From Phragmites australis (taxonomy: Eukaryota; Streptophyta; Magnoliopsida; Poales; Poaceae): a stretch of DNA of 64,000 nt. Under the pieces are notes generated by a model. It was not told the DNA's origin, did not search any database, and saw only the letters and a list, made by a program, of their open reading frames with translations. The translations under genes and the position numbers were made by a program. This document shows, piece after piece, positions 48,801 through 58,789 of the stretch. The DNA lies in the NCBI RefSeq assembly GCF_958298935.1, contig NC_084940.1:8152001-8216000 (forward strand). Reading direction: 5' to 3'. Within the stretch, counting starts at the first letter, position 1. Each line of letters begins with the position of its first letter.

Positions 48801-50420
48801 ATGGAGGGCACGAGCACGTACTCGAACGGCAGCGCGTACGGGAGCAGCCGCACCGCCGCCTCGAACACCTCGATGACGAACCCGCCGGCCACCGTGCGGT
48901 TCGTCGCGGGGTCCAGTTCCAGGTGCATGATCGGCCAGTAGCCGGGGTCCACGGGGCCCGGCACCGCCACCTGCAGCTTCCTCCCGCTCGTCGGCTGTGT
49001 CCAACCGGTCGGCAGGACGGTCGACTCGCCCGGCCAGATCACCGGCGCGAGCCCTCTGTTCGACGCGCTCGCGCCGCGTCCCAGATGCCGATGCAGCCCG
49101 TCCTGCGGAGTCCAGAACCCAATAGCCCGCTCCTTGGCGTTGTCCATGATGTTGACAACGCGGAAGGCCGACACTGCGAGCTCGCCGTGGACGAGCTCGA
49201 ACTTGCCGCCGAGGCCCTCGAATTTCGTGTTGTTTATTGCTACTAGAAACTTCTCCCCGGACCTTGACTTGCCAAGCCCGGCGAAGTCAGTGGGGCCGCT
49301 CTTTCCTCCGACGAGCCCCGGCGGTGCAGACAAGTCGCCGCGGCTCAGACGCCCTGCCGCAGACGCGACGGCCCATGCGGCGTCGTAAGCCCACAGCGCG
49401 TAGCAGCCCATCTCGGCTTCTGCTGGTTCAGCGTCCCGGTGATCGCCCAAGAACTTGTGCGCCCACCGCCTCCGGACGTCGCGCAGCTGCGGCGAGGCCG
49501 GCACGTGGGGCACGAGCCCAATGACGCCCTGCGGCGGGTGGATTGATCCGAGGAGGCCGGTGAGCCCGTCGGTGATGACCCACGCGTAGCCCTCCGCCAT
49601 CATCCCGGCCTCCACGGCGGCGGCGAACACGAGTGCCGCGAGGGCCGGGCGCGTGTGCACCACGAAGGTGCGCGTCTGCTCGGACTCCAGTTGGTACATC
49701 GCGGCGGCGACGGCGTCCTTGGACGCAGCGGCAGGCAGCGCGCAGCGATAGGGGACCTCGGCGCGGGCCGCCGTGAGCGCGTCGACTAGGAACGGCACGA
49801 AGGCGGCGCCGTAGTCGTCATCCTGGTAGATGGGAACGACGCGACGCCAGCCGAAGTAGGTGGCGAGCGCGGCGATGGCGCCCGCTTGCGCCGCGTCGCT
49901 CAGCGCGGCGCGGACGAAAAACCGCGCCGCCGAGGGGGACACCGAGGGGCTCGTCGCCGAGAAGGACACGACGGGCACCTCAGCGCGCGTGGCGAGGTCG
50001 GCAACGAACGCTGACTCGACGGACGACTGCGGTCCCAGGATGACGCGCGCCCCCTGTCTCGTCATCAGCTGCAGCGCTGCACGCACGCGACGAACGACGT
50101 CATGAACGCGAGAGGGACGCAGCGAGACGACGGAGAGGGACGGATGGGAGCGTGTCCATACCGGCCGACGCGGCGGCGACGACGTCGCCGCCGGAGTCAT
50201 GCGTCAGGACCCGGACACGCGCGGAGGAGTTGGGGTAGGCGGCGTAGAAGTCGTCGAGCGCCATCGGTATTGTGGTCGTGGCTATCCTGCCGACCGGCGA
50301 TCCAGCGTCGATGATGAGCCCCACCGTGACCGGCGGCTGCCCCTGCGACGTGGGGAGGAGGGAGGCGAGGTCGATGAAGACGAGGAGGAAGAGAAGGTGC
50401 GGCGCGCGCCCCGCGGCCAT
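42898..50420 (-). CDS. Glutamate receptor-like channel, copy 2 (GLR2)
   Basis: Paralogue of the gene at 6334-11290 on the same strand; same predicted function, an amino-acid-gated cation channel. Exons on minus: 50420-50162, 50076-48764, 44418-44106, 44018-43624, 43521-42898; all introns are GT-AG and the joined frame is open for 967 aa. Signal peptide residues 1-29 (LLFLLVFIDLASLLP). ATD about 30-400 (VILGPQSSVESAF; VPIYQDDDYG). S1 starts at KLQVAVPG. M1 577-599, pore 611-628 (FSTLVFAHRE across the exon 3/4 junction), M3 636-653 followed by SYTASLTS 654-661, M4 about 812-840. Exons 3+4 together are 708 bp, exactly the length of the matching single exon in copy 1. All exons are GC-rich, unlike copy 1. 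Intron 2 is 4345 bp and holds transposons. The last exon differs most between copies. Confidence 0.92.
44019..44105 (-). other. Extra intron of GLR2 absent from GLR1
   Basis: An 87-bp intron splits the Arg codon of the FAHRE motif just after the pore. The splice signals are a|GTAATC and CTGCAG|GG. GLR1 has the same coding stretch unbroken at 8232-7525. Confidence 0.88.
44560..44885. repeat. AT-rich dispersed repeat, copy 2 (Helitron-like?)
   Basis: Related to 400-765, with the same order of blocks and a similar end (CACAGGTATTTAGCTAT). Lies in GLR2 intron 2. Class uncertain. Confidence 0.35.
44886..45772. other. GLR2 intron 2, unassigned stretch
   Basis: AT-rich and patchy intron sequence. 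Around 45290-45760 are CCC(A/C)TCCC and GGTGCCCCA(C/A)C repeats that look like decayed transposon sequence. No coding signal is seen. Confidence 0.4.
45776..46524. mobile_element. Tourist/PIF-Harbinger-like element (749 bp)
   Basis: The left end GGTGCTATTTAGTTC and the right end read inward GGTTGTATTTGGTTC match at 11 of 15 bases. Flanking TAA at 45773-45775 and 46525-46527 is the expected 3-bp target duplication. The interior has a GC-rich block (45970-46340) but no transposase. Sits in GLR2 intron 2. Confidence 0.72.
46721..46760. repeat. Short tandem duplication
   Basis: TTGACTGAGTAGCAACTC occurs twice in a row, next to an (AT)n(AG)n tract. Confidence 0.85.
47071..47233. repeat. Direct repeat of about 88 bp, two units
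   Basis: AGCTTAT(T/C)AATTTTTAGTT(T/C)AT...TTTTTTAAAAAC(C/T)AATA(G/A)T(G/A)AACC is present twice in tandem. AT-rich; possibly part of an old hAT-type MITE, but its ends are not clear. Confidence 0.65.
47966..48132. mobile_element. hAT-type MITE (167 bp) with perfect 8-bp target duplication
   Basis: Begins CAGTGGCGGAGCTT and ends AAGCTCCGCCATTA. GTACGCAC lies directly on both sides (47958-47965 and 48133-48140). Sits in GLR2 intron 2. Confidence 0.9.
48133..48763. other. GLR2 intron 2, proximal part
   Basis: About 0.6 kb of intron sequence up to the exon 2 donor at 48763. No element ends or coding signal recognised. Confidence 0.5.
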
Positions 50421-50608
50421 GGGAGGAGACGAGACGGGCACTGTCTGGTGAAACGGGCACTATCGGTGCCGTTGTTTAAAAAAACAATAAGATTCTGTTT
50501 AGAAAGATTTTTATAAGATTCTATTCACATTATTTATTTTACTATTCAATGGTTAAATCGAAAAGAAAATAAAAAATAAACATATATCATCGTATCTGAA
50601 CGGACACA

Positions 50609-50763
50609 GCGCCCAGAATTACTTTGCAAGGCAAACTGCCGTGGTATCGTGGCGACATGAAGGCCACGACTCGCTCCACGTGGAGTTTGGATGCTGACTG
50701 TACGAGGCGAGCGCGTGCTGGGGACCTAAGGATGGGCTGCGACATGGGTGCGTGTATGAGGGT
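50609..50763. repeat. Duplicated segment upstream of GLR2, copy 1
   Basis: About 155 bp that recurs at 51293-51445. It has a central run, starting CTCCACGTGGAGTTTGGATG, that is identical over about 65 bp. Copy 1 lies about 190 bp upstream of the GLR2 start codon. Confidence 0.85.
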
Positions 50764-51292
50764 GTGACTGGTTGTGTGGTCAGGCTTGGCCCAAACTTGC
50801 CTTGCGCAATGCAATGTGCTGTTATCGGGTTTGTCTACATTGCCCATTTTGCATAGGCAAGTTGTTGTTTGGTTTAGTGGCTAGGCCACTGGAGTTGCAT
50901 TGGGCTGTGTAGCTTTTCATGCTTCGTGTTGGGTGTCCCAGCACCAATACAAGAAGGATCACATAAATTATGGTGTCCTAGCACCACTTCATCCTAGCAT
51001 ACTCATCAGTTCCGATACGCATGCATCACATGTGTTGCTACATTTACAAAAATAAATGGTGTCCAGCTAACACCACATACCAATTTGTACAAGTTATGGT
51101 GTTCAAGTTTCACCAACTCACTAATACACATCAAAAAATAATCAGTGACTAATGTTGGCCATTGTTATGATACAAGTGTTAATGATCAATAAATATTTAC
51201 TAGATGGATTAGCGCGTCTACGCTCCAGTCGTTTTTGTGTTGCATAGAGCATGATAAAAAAAAGACTGAAAAAAAGGAACGGGACGAAGAGA

Positions 51293-51445
51293 GCGCCCAT
51301 AACACTTTGGCAGAACATACTGCCGTGATATCGTGGTGATAACAATGCCACGACTCTCTCCACGTGGAGTTTGGATGCTGACTGTACGAGGCGAGCGCGT
51401 GCTGGGGACCTAAGGATGGGCTACAACATGGGTGCGTGTATGAGG
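51293..51445. repeat. Duplicated segment upstream of GLR2, copy 2
   Basis: Same orientation as 50609-50763. The first half is diverged and the second half almost identical, including the palindrome TCCACGTGGA. Confidence 0.85.
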
Positions 51446-51524
51446 AATTTTTTTATATTTTTTTCAAAATTTTCAAAATTACATGCCTATTTAAAAAATA
51501 ATGAAGTCTAAATACCGTCGCCCA

Positions 51525-51558
51525 TTCAACGGGCGAGAACAAGGTCTCGCCTGTTGAA
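51525..51558. repeat. Hairpin-forming inverted repeat
   Basis: TTCAACGGGCGAGA and TCTCGCCTGTTGAA are near-perfect complements around a 6-base loop. Related TTCAACGGGCGA and GCTGAACGGATGAGA motifs follow to 51680. Non-coding. Confidence 0.6.
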
Positions 51559-51689
51559 CGGGTAAGACCTTGTGGATCCCGGCTGGCAGCGTATTTAATA
51601 ATAGGGAGAGCAAGATCTCACCCATTCATTCTCACCCGCTGAACGGATGAGACATTCCTCTCACTCATTCAACGGGCGATACCTTCGTT

Positions 51690-52136
51690 CGGTTTAATTC
51701 AACCACAAAACTATATGTATACTTAGTTTTTTAATAGAATTTGTATTCAGGAAATTGAAAAATATTGCACATTAATTTTTTTTTTAAATTATTTTGTTAG
51801 TGTAAAAGTGTGTGAATTTTTTTTACGAAGTGACTATGTGAGAATACAAAATCTAATTTGTCAAACAATAGTAGTTATAAAGCACAAATATCATATAACA
51901 CGGTACGAAGTTTACATACGCTAATAAACATTATATGAGACATGGAGTTTTTTTTTATCGCTGCGCGAATGGACCATAAGCGTAAAGAGATGACAATAAA
52001 CTTAGCATGTACGGTACGCCTAAATACTAACCTAATAGCGTGCCCGCTGTTAAATCTAACATGCCTTAGAGAATAGAAATAGGTTGGGGTACAATAGATG
52101 CTTTCTACTGAGTGCACCTAGGATATTTGCCCTTTT
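51690..52136. other. Intergenic, no gene seen
   Basis: AT-rich spacer between the inverted-repeat region and the small gene at 52137-52707. Nothing recognised. Confidence 0.45.
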
Positions 52137-52707
52137 TTAGGGCATCGGCCTCGCCGCCTTAGCGTGACGGGTCCTCTCCCGATTCCTTTCCCTCTTTGCT
52201 TCGCGTGCTTGAGCCGCGGTATGCTCCTTCGCGGCGTTCTTGATGCGCTTATCCTCCTGCCACTTCATCCGTAGTTCCTCCTGATGTCGCTCGTACTCGC
52301 GGTGTTGGTAAGCTTCCCTCCTCCACCTCATCTCCATGTCCACCCACTGCTTTTGGTTCTCATTTTGCTCCATATCGAGCCATTGCATGGAGTCGCAGAT
52401 AGATGGAGGAGACTGGACAAAAGAAACAAGAGGGAAGAATAGTAAGAGAGTGCATGAAATCGTGTGGAAAGTGCCGCATGAGTGATCTATATCGCTATAC
52501 TGGTGAGTACTCATATGGTCCATATCGAGGCTTGTCGTACTGGTAGTTGGCACATATGAAGAAGTGTAGGCCATATGTGTAGGATATGTCCTGGGATTCG
52601 TGAAGCCTACGAGGGTCACCACAAAAGCATATTGGTGGTTTGACCCCTTGGTGGATGAAAATTCCCCAATATTTCTCGGGTGGGCCTCGTAGAGTTGAGG
52701 AAGACAT
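52137..52707 (-). CDS. Small GRF-like zinc-finger protein (160 aa), uncharacterised grass family
   Basis: Two exons on minus, 52707-52501 and 52412-52137, with an 88-bp GT-AG intron; both exons are phase 0 and the joined frame is open. Residues about 23-55 hold C-x-C-G...FF-x-C (ICFCGDPRRLHESQ; LHFFICANYQYDKP), similar to a GRF zinc finger, which usually binds single-stranded nucleic acid. After YSPSPPSICDSMQWLDMEQ the protein is a charged helix, probably coiled coil (RREAYQHREYERHQEELRM). Proteins of this layout occur in many copies in grass genomes and are of unknown function; they may travel with transposons. Further broken relatives follow to 55.5 kb. The function is not known, and the zinc-finger label is an inference from Cys spacing. 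Confidence 0.55.
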
Positions 52708-53289
52708 TGCAGTTGAGAGAGATGAGGAAGGAGTGGTCTATCTATGGATGAGGGTAGCGTTATTTATAATGGATGGGGTCTGGTGCATGGACTGAGTGCA
52801 CGGGCTCGGTTGGGGGCTAGAGCATAGGATTCCCTGTGAAAGTTGGAAAAATTATGGCATTGATGCTTGATAGAGATTCCCTGCGGAAGCTGTTGCTTGG
52901 TGTGGTCATTTTATTCTGCAAAAGTTTAGCAAGTAGTTATTATTGCCTCTGCATGTAAGGCAGGGAATCCAATGAAATCATTGAGCTTAGAAAAAACGTA
53001 TTGGTAGAATGATAAATCCCAACCATTTTATTATAGAAAGTAAAGTACATCACATATAAGGTTATCTTAAGCATTTATTGTCTGTCTGTGACTACAATAC
53101 GTAAGGCAATATGCACCGGCTCGTACTCTACTCGTACACAATCTTTGACAAGATATAATGGTATGTAGTACTCCATCGCTAAACAAAGCATGGCTTACGA
53201 AAAGACAGATTGCCGGATGCAAGAAAGTATCTACTGGATTGGTGGAAAAGATGGAGCTTTCTCATCCAGATATTCCCAGTAGATCTCTT

Positions 53290-53900
53290 GAAAGTTGCAT
53301 CAATGAGGGTAGGGCTTGCTGCACACATACCCTAGTGCCAGTTCATGTGACATAGGCCCCGGCACAGCCGGAAGGCCGCACACGTATTGTGGAGGAAACC
53401 GCATGTTGCCGCGTGTAGTGAGGTACTTATCTCACCATTCTTCATTGAGTTCCTATAGTCTCATCTTTGGCCGTTTAATATTCGCGTGCCTTATTGCCGC
53501 AGCCTCATCGTAGCTGTAGTTGATGTCCACATACTCTTCTTCATTCGCGTACCATTTGTACTTGCACTTGGGCTTGTCATACTATTGGAGGGAAGCAGGT
53601 GAATTAGATGAAATTCGTAGCATGATAGGATGTCATGCACACTTACCCCACATCGAAACCAAGTGGTCGTGGCAAGTGGGAACGGTTTCAGGCTTGCTAT
53701 TTTACCACAGTCATACCATAGCATGCATGCGTTGTGCGCTTCTATGTCTAACTCCAGCTTCCTCTTCTCCTGATCTGGGTCTTTATTTCTCCTGGGCTCT
53801 TCGTCCTCACGCTTGCGTCTGTCATGGATGTCGTGCCATAACTCGTAAGGGCCTATCTTGCCCTTACCCTTGTTAGACTAGCACCCGGACACCATGGAAG
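53290..53900 (-). pseudogene. Broken relative of the small GRF-like family
   Basis: Minus strand, exon about 53882-53647 (NKGKGKIGPYELWHDIHDRR; HNACMLWYDCGKIASLKPF; ATTTWFRCG), a GT-AG intron, then 53581-53453 (YDKPKCKYKWYANEEEYVDI; NYSYDEAAAIR) ending in a stop. Beyond it PPQYVCGLPAVPGP and ELALGYVCSKPY continue in another frame. A stop lies just before NKGK and no start codon is left, so it is probably dead. The exon boundary TTWFRCG-YDKP lets the Cys positions join into a CxxCG-type finger. Confidence 0.5.
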
Positions 53901-53962
53901 GGATTGTGTTAGACTGTGTTAGAAATGAAGTAGCCATGGTTGGGTCACCCTTATATACATAA

Positions 53963-54240
53963 GTGGGGGATACTTATATACATAAGTGGGGGATACTGCA
54001 AAGAACTGTTCGAGGGAGAGTTATTGCGATGCCAGGGTGGGTCTCAGGGAATCCTTTCGCGTGTATGTCGAAAGCGTCTGCCGACAAAGAGAGAATGAGG
54101 CACGGTACTATAGAAAAGGGGATAAGGTCACGAACAAGTGCTTCCTCATCATTTTACTATGTGTAGTGAGGATGTGTCCAAGCTATAGGATACGATGCGT
54201 AAAGCTCTGTCGTATAATGTATGATTAAAGGTCAGGTGTA
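53963..54240 (+). other. Possible coding remnant of the same family
   Basis: A plus-strand frame contains RESFRVYVESVCRQRENEAR and YYRKGDK, reminiscent of the charged helix of the family. Two in-tandem copies of ATACATAAGTGGGGGATACT precede it. Weak evidence. Confidence 0.25.
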
Positions 54241-54482
54241 TGACCTCGATGAAGAACTTCAATGGTGCCACCATCCATTCCTCTGAATGTTTTGACTATT
54301 ATGGTCACTCACATGAGTGGCAGACTTGGTACCTACAAGTATCAGAGTGGTCACTAACATCAAGCGCAAATAATTTGTAGAGAAGATATGTCTCATATTT
54401 GTCAGAATTGTGACTAACATCTAACCCGAGGCATTCTTGATGGAATCTGATGTGATAGGTTAAAGCTGAGTTATTTGGTTTG

Positions 54483-54720
54483 TTCATGTGTAAAGTATTA
54501 GTCAGGACAGAGGTATTGTCATTTTATGGTAAAAGTTGAGTCGTATGTTCACTTCGTGTATAAAGCCTGAAGCACGACATATGTGTTGTCATTTCACGCT
54601 TAAAGCTCAGTCATGTGGTCACTTCATGTGTAAAGTGTGAGTCACGATAAGGATGTTGTGTTGCAGCAAGGTGTTGTCATTTCTTGCTAAAAGCTGAGGC
54701 ATGTGGTCACTCAATGTTGC
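54483..54720. repeat. Tandem repeat, about three units of 72-80 bp
   Basis: Units share TCACTTC(A/G)TGTGTAAAG, GTGTTGTCATTTC and AAAGCTGAG(T/G)CATGTGG. Non-coding, between the family members. Confidence 0.65.
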
Positions 54721-55084
54721 CTCATCTGTCCTCTACCGCTGGGACGTCTTGTCTACAAACACAACTCAATTGAGTCTCTATTGGTAGTTGTCACACCTGA
54801 AGAAGCGTCTATCATAGGTGTAGGAGATGTTACTACTTACAATGTCATTACATGTTCAGATTGACGTAACCTGTCGCTACCATCTTTTAAGAGCTATGTG
54901 TTCAAACGCTGCCGACTACTTAGAGTCGCTACAGGAAGGCATCCAATGCATGCACTATCTCCAAATTACATACCTACACTTGGTCCATACACTATTGGGA
55001 CTTGTTGTATATAACAAAACTCAATAGATTCTCAACTCACACATCTTCTGACTTCGAATTGAATCGAGACAATGACCTTTCCTC

Positions 55085-55540
55085 ATCCTCTTGATGGCCC
55101 CATCGATCCACCACCTCCACACCCCCATTTAGACGTCCATGGTAGAGATTTCTACGGAAACCACAATGCTCTTCCTTGATCGTTTTGGGCACCATGTCGA
55201 CATGGAGACGATGCTGTAGTCCAGGTTTATGAGCATTTTGGTGACGTAGGCCATCACTTCTTCTGTTGTCCATATTTCATAGTACAGACAAATAGTATCT
55301 ACTTTCTTTCCTATTTTCTCAAAACTATTTACTTATCTCATCTATCACTTTTTTCAGACGGATGATTGTGAGTTCCAGTACTGGACTGACCCGCTGATAG
55401 AACCACACATTCAAGAATACATCCGTCACCTGCACGTCATTATCGAGGAACTACAGGAACAATTGTGCCAAGAGAGATGCAGCAACGTCAGAAGGTGCTA
55501 TATCCCACCTCTCATGGTATGTGGGAGGAACAACTGGGAG
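55085..55540 (+). pseudogene. Plus-strand fragment of a related small-gene family
   Basis: Frame with PPPHPHLDVHGRDFYGNHNA, a stop, SFWAPCRHGDDA and FGDVGHHFFCCPYFIV. After TTTTTTCAG (splice acceptor, 55355) comes CEFQYWTDPLIEPHIQEYI, then RHLHVIIEELQEQLCQE. The HFFCCPYF-[intron]-DDCEFQYW arrangement is again a finger split by an intron. One stop and frame changes indicate decay. It ends just before the Tat-like LTR. Confidence 0.45.
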
Positions 55541-55593
55541 TAATAAGGATGTGTTCTACCGGTCGGCCGAGGATTTGATTTCGTATTTGACCT

Positions 55594-56221
55594 TGTTGGG
55601 GATCATCTCCCGCCACCCCTACCTCGAAGGGAACCACAAAGTCTACTGGAGATGCTGCTTGATAGCCATTGTGCTTTTGTTATAGGGAGTTCATCTGTCA
55701 CCGGCGAAGATCGTGGAGCAACGTTGGTCGAAGAGTGTAGGCGCGCTCGCATCTTCGAGTTCTCGTACCGACGAAGATGAAGGCTCACGACCTTCGACTC
55801 ACGGGCGAAGCCTGGGTTCGCATTCCGCATCGTTCGGAGCAGGCGAAGACGCGAGCTGACCTTCACCGAGAGGCGAAGGCTATCCGACGTGCGTTCAGGC
55901 GAAGGAGGCTTCGGCGCCCTTCGGAGGGATGAACCACCTCGGCACAGTGGGCCCGACTACGGTCGCCCTGGGTACTGCTGTAATTATGCGATCATGCTCA
56001 TTTGTACCATAATGCTCCCGGATATTCTGGGAATGTAGCAGGTTAGGGGGTAAGATGTGTAAACGGCACCCGTGGTCGCTGGGTACGGGCTATAAATAGA
56101 GCCACAGTGTAACCGGAAGGGGTATCAAAAAACTGTTCCACCTCCAGTACGTGTCACTTTGAGGGCCCTTCAATATCTCCATATCCGAAGGTTCACCTTG
56201 TCTGGGAATTCGATCCCAACA
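55594..56221 (+). mobile_element. 5' LTR of the Tat-like element (628 bp)
   Basis: Begins TGTTGGGGATCAT and ends TTCGATCCCAACA, so the termini form the inverted repeat TGTTGGG/CCCAACA. It contains a TATA box at 56091-56099 and is followed directly by TTGGCGTCGTCCGGGGG. Confidence 0.88.
56091..56099 (+). promoter_or_regulatory. TATA box in the Tat-like LTR
   Basis: TATAAATAG, about 130 bp before the LTR end, where the retroelement transcript should begin shortly after. Confidence 0.7.
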
Positions 56222-56222
56222 G

Positions 56223-56240
56223 TTGGCGTCGTCCGGGGGA
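56223..56240 (+). other. Primer-binding-site-like sequence of the Tat-like element
   Basis: TTGGCGTCGTCCGGGGGA right after the LTR. It resembles the start of the non-autonomous element interior at 19477. The tRNA is not assigned. Confidence 0.55.
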
Positions 56241-56256
56241 TCGAACCCACGAAGGC

Positions 56257-57720
56257 ATGCCACCCAAGAAGAAATCAAAGCCAGCCGGAATAGCGGAGGC
56301 GTTACCGGAACCCCCAGCCACGACCGGGCCTTCGGCTGATAGACCCACTTCGATCATACCAGGATCAAGTAATGCTTCGGCCGGGGGGGGGGGGAGGGGG
56401 CTTCAGCCAGACGAGAGCGGCACTACGAAGTTGAAATAGGAAGTGATGTCCGCCAAGGCGAAGCACTCCGGGTTAGCACGGAGCAAATGCCGGTCATGGA
56501 ACCAATAGATCGCACTCACTTCGATCCTCCAGAAAGAGAAGGCGAAAGGGAGCGAAATGAAGAATGGGAGGAACTCGATGACTTCGCAGAGTTTGAGCGC
56601 GAGGAAGAAACAAATGAAGAAAGAACAGCAAGGCTAGAAGCCGAAGAGTTGGAAAGACAGCTAGCGCAGAAGAAGCGCATGTTGGATGGCCTAGCAGCGA
56701 GTCGGAAAGCCGCAGAGTACCGCAGGCGGGCAGACGAAGCAAGAAAACATTGGAAAAAATCCAGGAGGAAATCGATATGCTCCACCAAGCGGAGGGCATG
56801 TCTCACTGGCCAACGCCGCCGGGAGACTTGATACGACCTTCGCAAGAAGTTCGGTGAAGATCCTCCACAGGAGATGCGGAGTCCCCTCTGGCCATGGATC
56901 TGCAAAATCAGCCATGGCCGCCAGGATTCAAGATGCCCAGAGTGGTTATGTTTGATGGAGAATCAGACCCGAGAGAATTTGTCATGAGTTTCGAAGCAGC
57001 TGTGGAGTCTGCCGGAGAGGATGATGCAACCTTGGCGAAGGCCTTCGTATTGGCCATAAAGGGGATAGCAAGGTCCTGGTACTCCGCGTTGCCCCCGGGA
57101 TCCATATATTCATGGGAACAGCTGCGCAGTGCACTATACAACAACTTCCAGGGGAATCGGGCAGACAAAATCACCGCAACCGACCTCTTCGCGTTGCTTC
57201 GTACACATACGTTGTCAGGCGAAGGGGTTGAGCGAAGAAACAATCATCGATGCCGCAATACAGGGCATCAGAGGCGGGCTATTGGCAGGAAAGCTCACTA
57301 GAAAAAGACCCGGAAGCGTCCAGGAGCTGCTCAACAAGATGGAAGAATACTCAAGATCTGAGCTCGATCATCTCCAAAGGAAAAATGAAATGACAGCTTC
57401 CAAAGTAAAACAACATGCACCAGCTAAATAGGCAAGCGGCGGCAATCCTAGAGACAGATTGCACCGTCCAAGAAAGCCCGAAGCCTCTGATTATCCAAGG
57501 CAAAAAGAAGTCAATCAGATCAATCCCAGCCTGCTCGAAGCCGTTCAAGGATCATGCGAAACCTACAGCTTATCCAGTAGGGGAGGCTGAGCATGCAGGG
57601 GAAGAGGCCGCGGAGGCCGAGGAGGACGGGTTCCACAGGACCCAGCAACCTTCTACTGCGAGCTGCACGGCGAAGGAGCCGGCCATCGGACCAAACAGTG
57701 CCCACAGGTCGTGGCTATGA
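56257..57720 (+). pseudogene. gag: Tat-like gag, frameshifted
   Basis: Starts MPPKKKSKPAGIAEALPEPP and stops at 56439. It resumes in another frame at about 56487 with an acidic coiled-coil segment (EEETNEERTARLEAEELERQ). At 56894-57230 the capsid-like region reads FDGESDPREFVMSFEAAVES and GIARSWYSALPPGSIYSWEQ. A frameshift near 57229 moves it to ETIIDAAIQGIRGGLLAGKL and LLNKMEEYSRSELDHLQRK. It ends in Lys/Glu-rich remnants, and a further stop at 57429 separates it from the protease. Confidence 0.8.
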
Positions 57721-57902
57721 AAGAAAGCTTGGCGAAGCAGTCTGTTGATCATGGAAGGACAGTGCACCATGCAACAAGCTTCGGAAGAAGCGAAGGGTGG
57801 CAGAAGCACAATCAGAACACGGCGTTTCCGAACCAATGGCAGCAAATTCCAGCACCATAGTATGCACCTGCAACTTCAGCTCAGTTTGATCAAACTAGGC
57901 AA

Positions 57903-58730
57903 ATGAACCTTCAGGGGGAGCTACCTTCGTCACCACCAAGACCCGCAATCGAGGCACCACCAGAAAGTAGCAAATCAGTCAACACGGTAAATCATGGGTA
58001 CAATGTAGTGTTGGCCATCTCAGGGGGATCAAACCAGCAGACAGAATCTAAGAGACAACGAAAAGAATACGTGCGAAGGGTCAACCACGTCGGAGTGGGA
58101 CCAATGTACATCAATTCAAGATGGTCAAACATTCCCATTACATTCTCGCAAGAGGATATGAGGGTCTTAGACTATCCACACACAGATGCCTTCGTCATTA
58201 CTGCAAACATCTCGGGAAATGAAGTACACATGATATTAATCGATGGAGGAAGCTCGGCGGACATTATCTTCGCTGACACCTTCGACAAAATGGGGCTGCG
58301 AAGAAGTGACTTAAAGCAAGCTGGATCGCCATTGCTAGGCTTCGGCGGAAACTCAATCAATGCTCTGGAAAAAATAACAATCCCTGTGTCGTTTGGTGAA
58401 CAGATGAATTTCCGCACAAAAGACATTACCTTCGATGTGGTGGACATTGGTTACCCGTACAATGCGATATTTGGAAGGGGAGTCCTCAATACATTCGGAG
58501 CAATACCACACCACGAATACTTGTGCATGAAGATGCCTGGCCCGGAAGGAGTCATAAAGGTGTTGGGAGATCAGCGAGTGGCTAGACGAATTGAAGTGGG
58601 AATAGCTCCGGTAAGAAGAAATGTCCACACCATAACAGAGCCTTCGATGGGTCGCGAAGCAAGCCGCAACCATCCAAAGATAGGAAAAGTAGCGAAGGCT
58701 GCACCAGAAGGAGCGACCAGAATAGTATAG
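57903..58730 (+). pseudogene. Tat-like protease region
   Basis: Open stretch with the aspartic protease motif [19 protein letters not shown], followed by [15 protein letters not shown] and [20 protein letters not shown], all typical of the Tat lineage. The local frame is intact for about 275 codons, but it is cut off from gag and RT by stops. Confidence 0.85.
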
Positions 58731-58789
58731 CTAAATCAGGAAAAAGAAGATAAAAAGGTCACTATAGGAGCGGAGGCTCCGGCAGAGGA

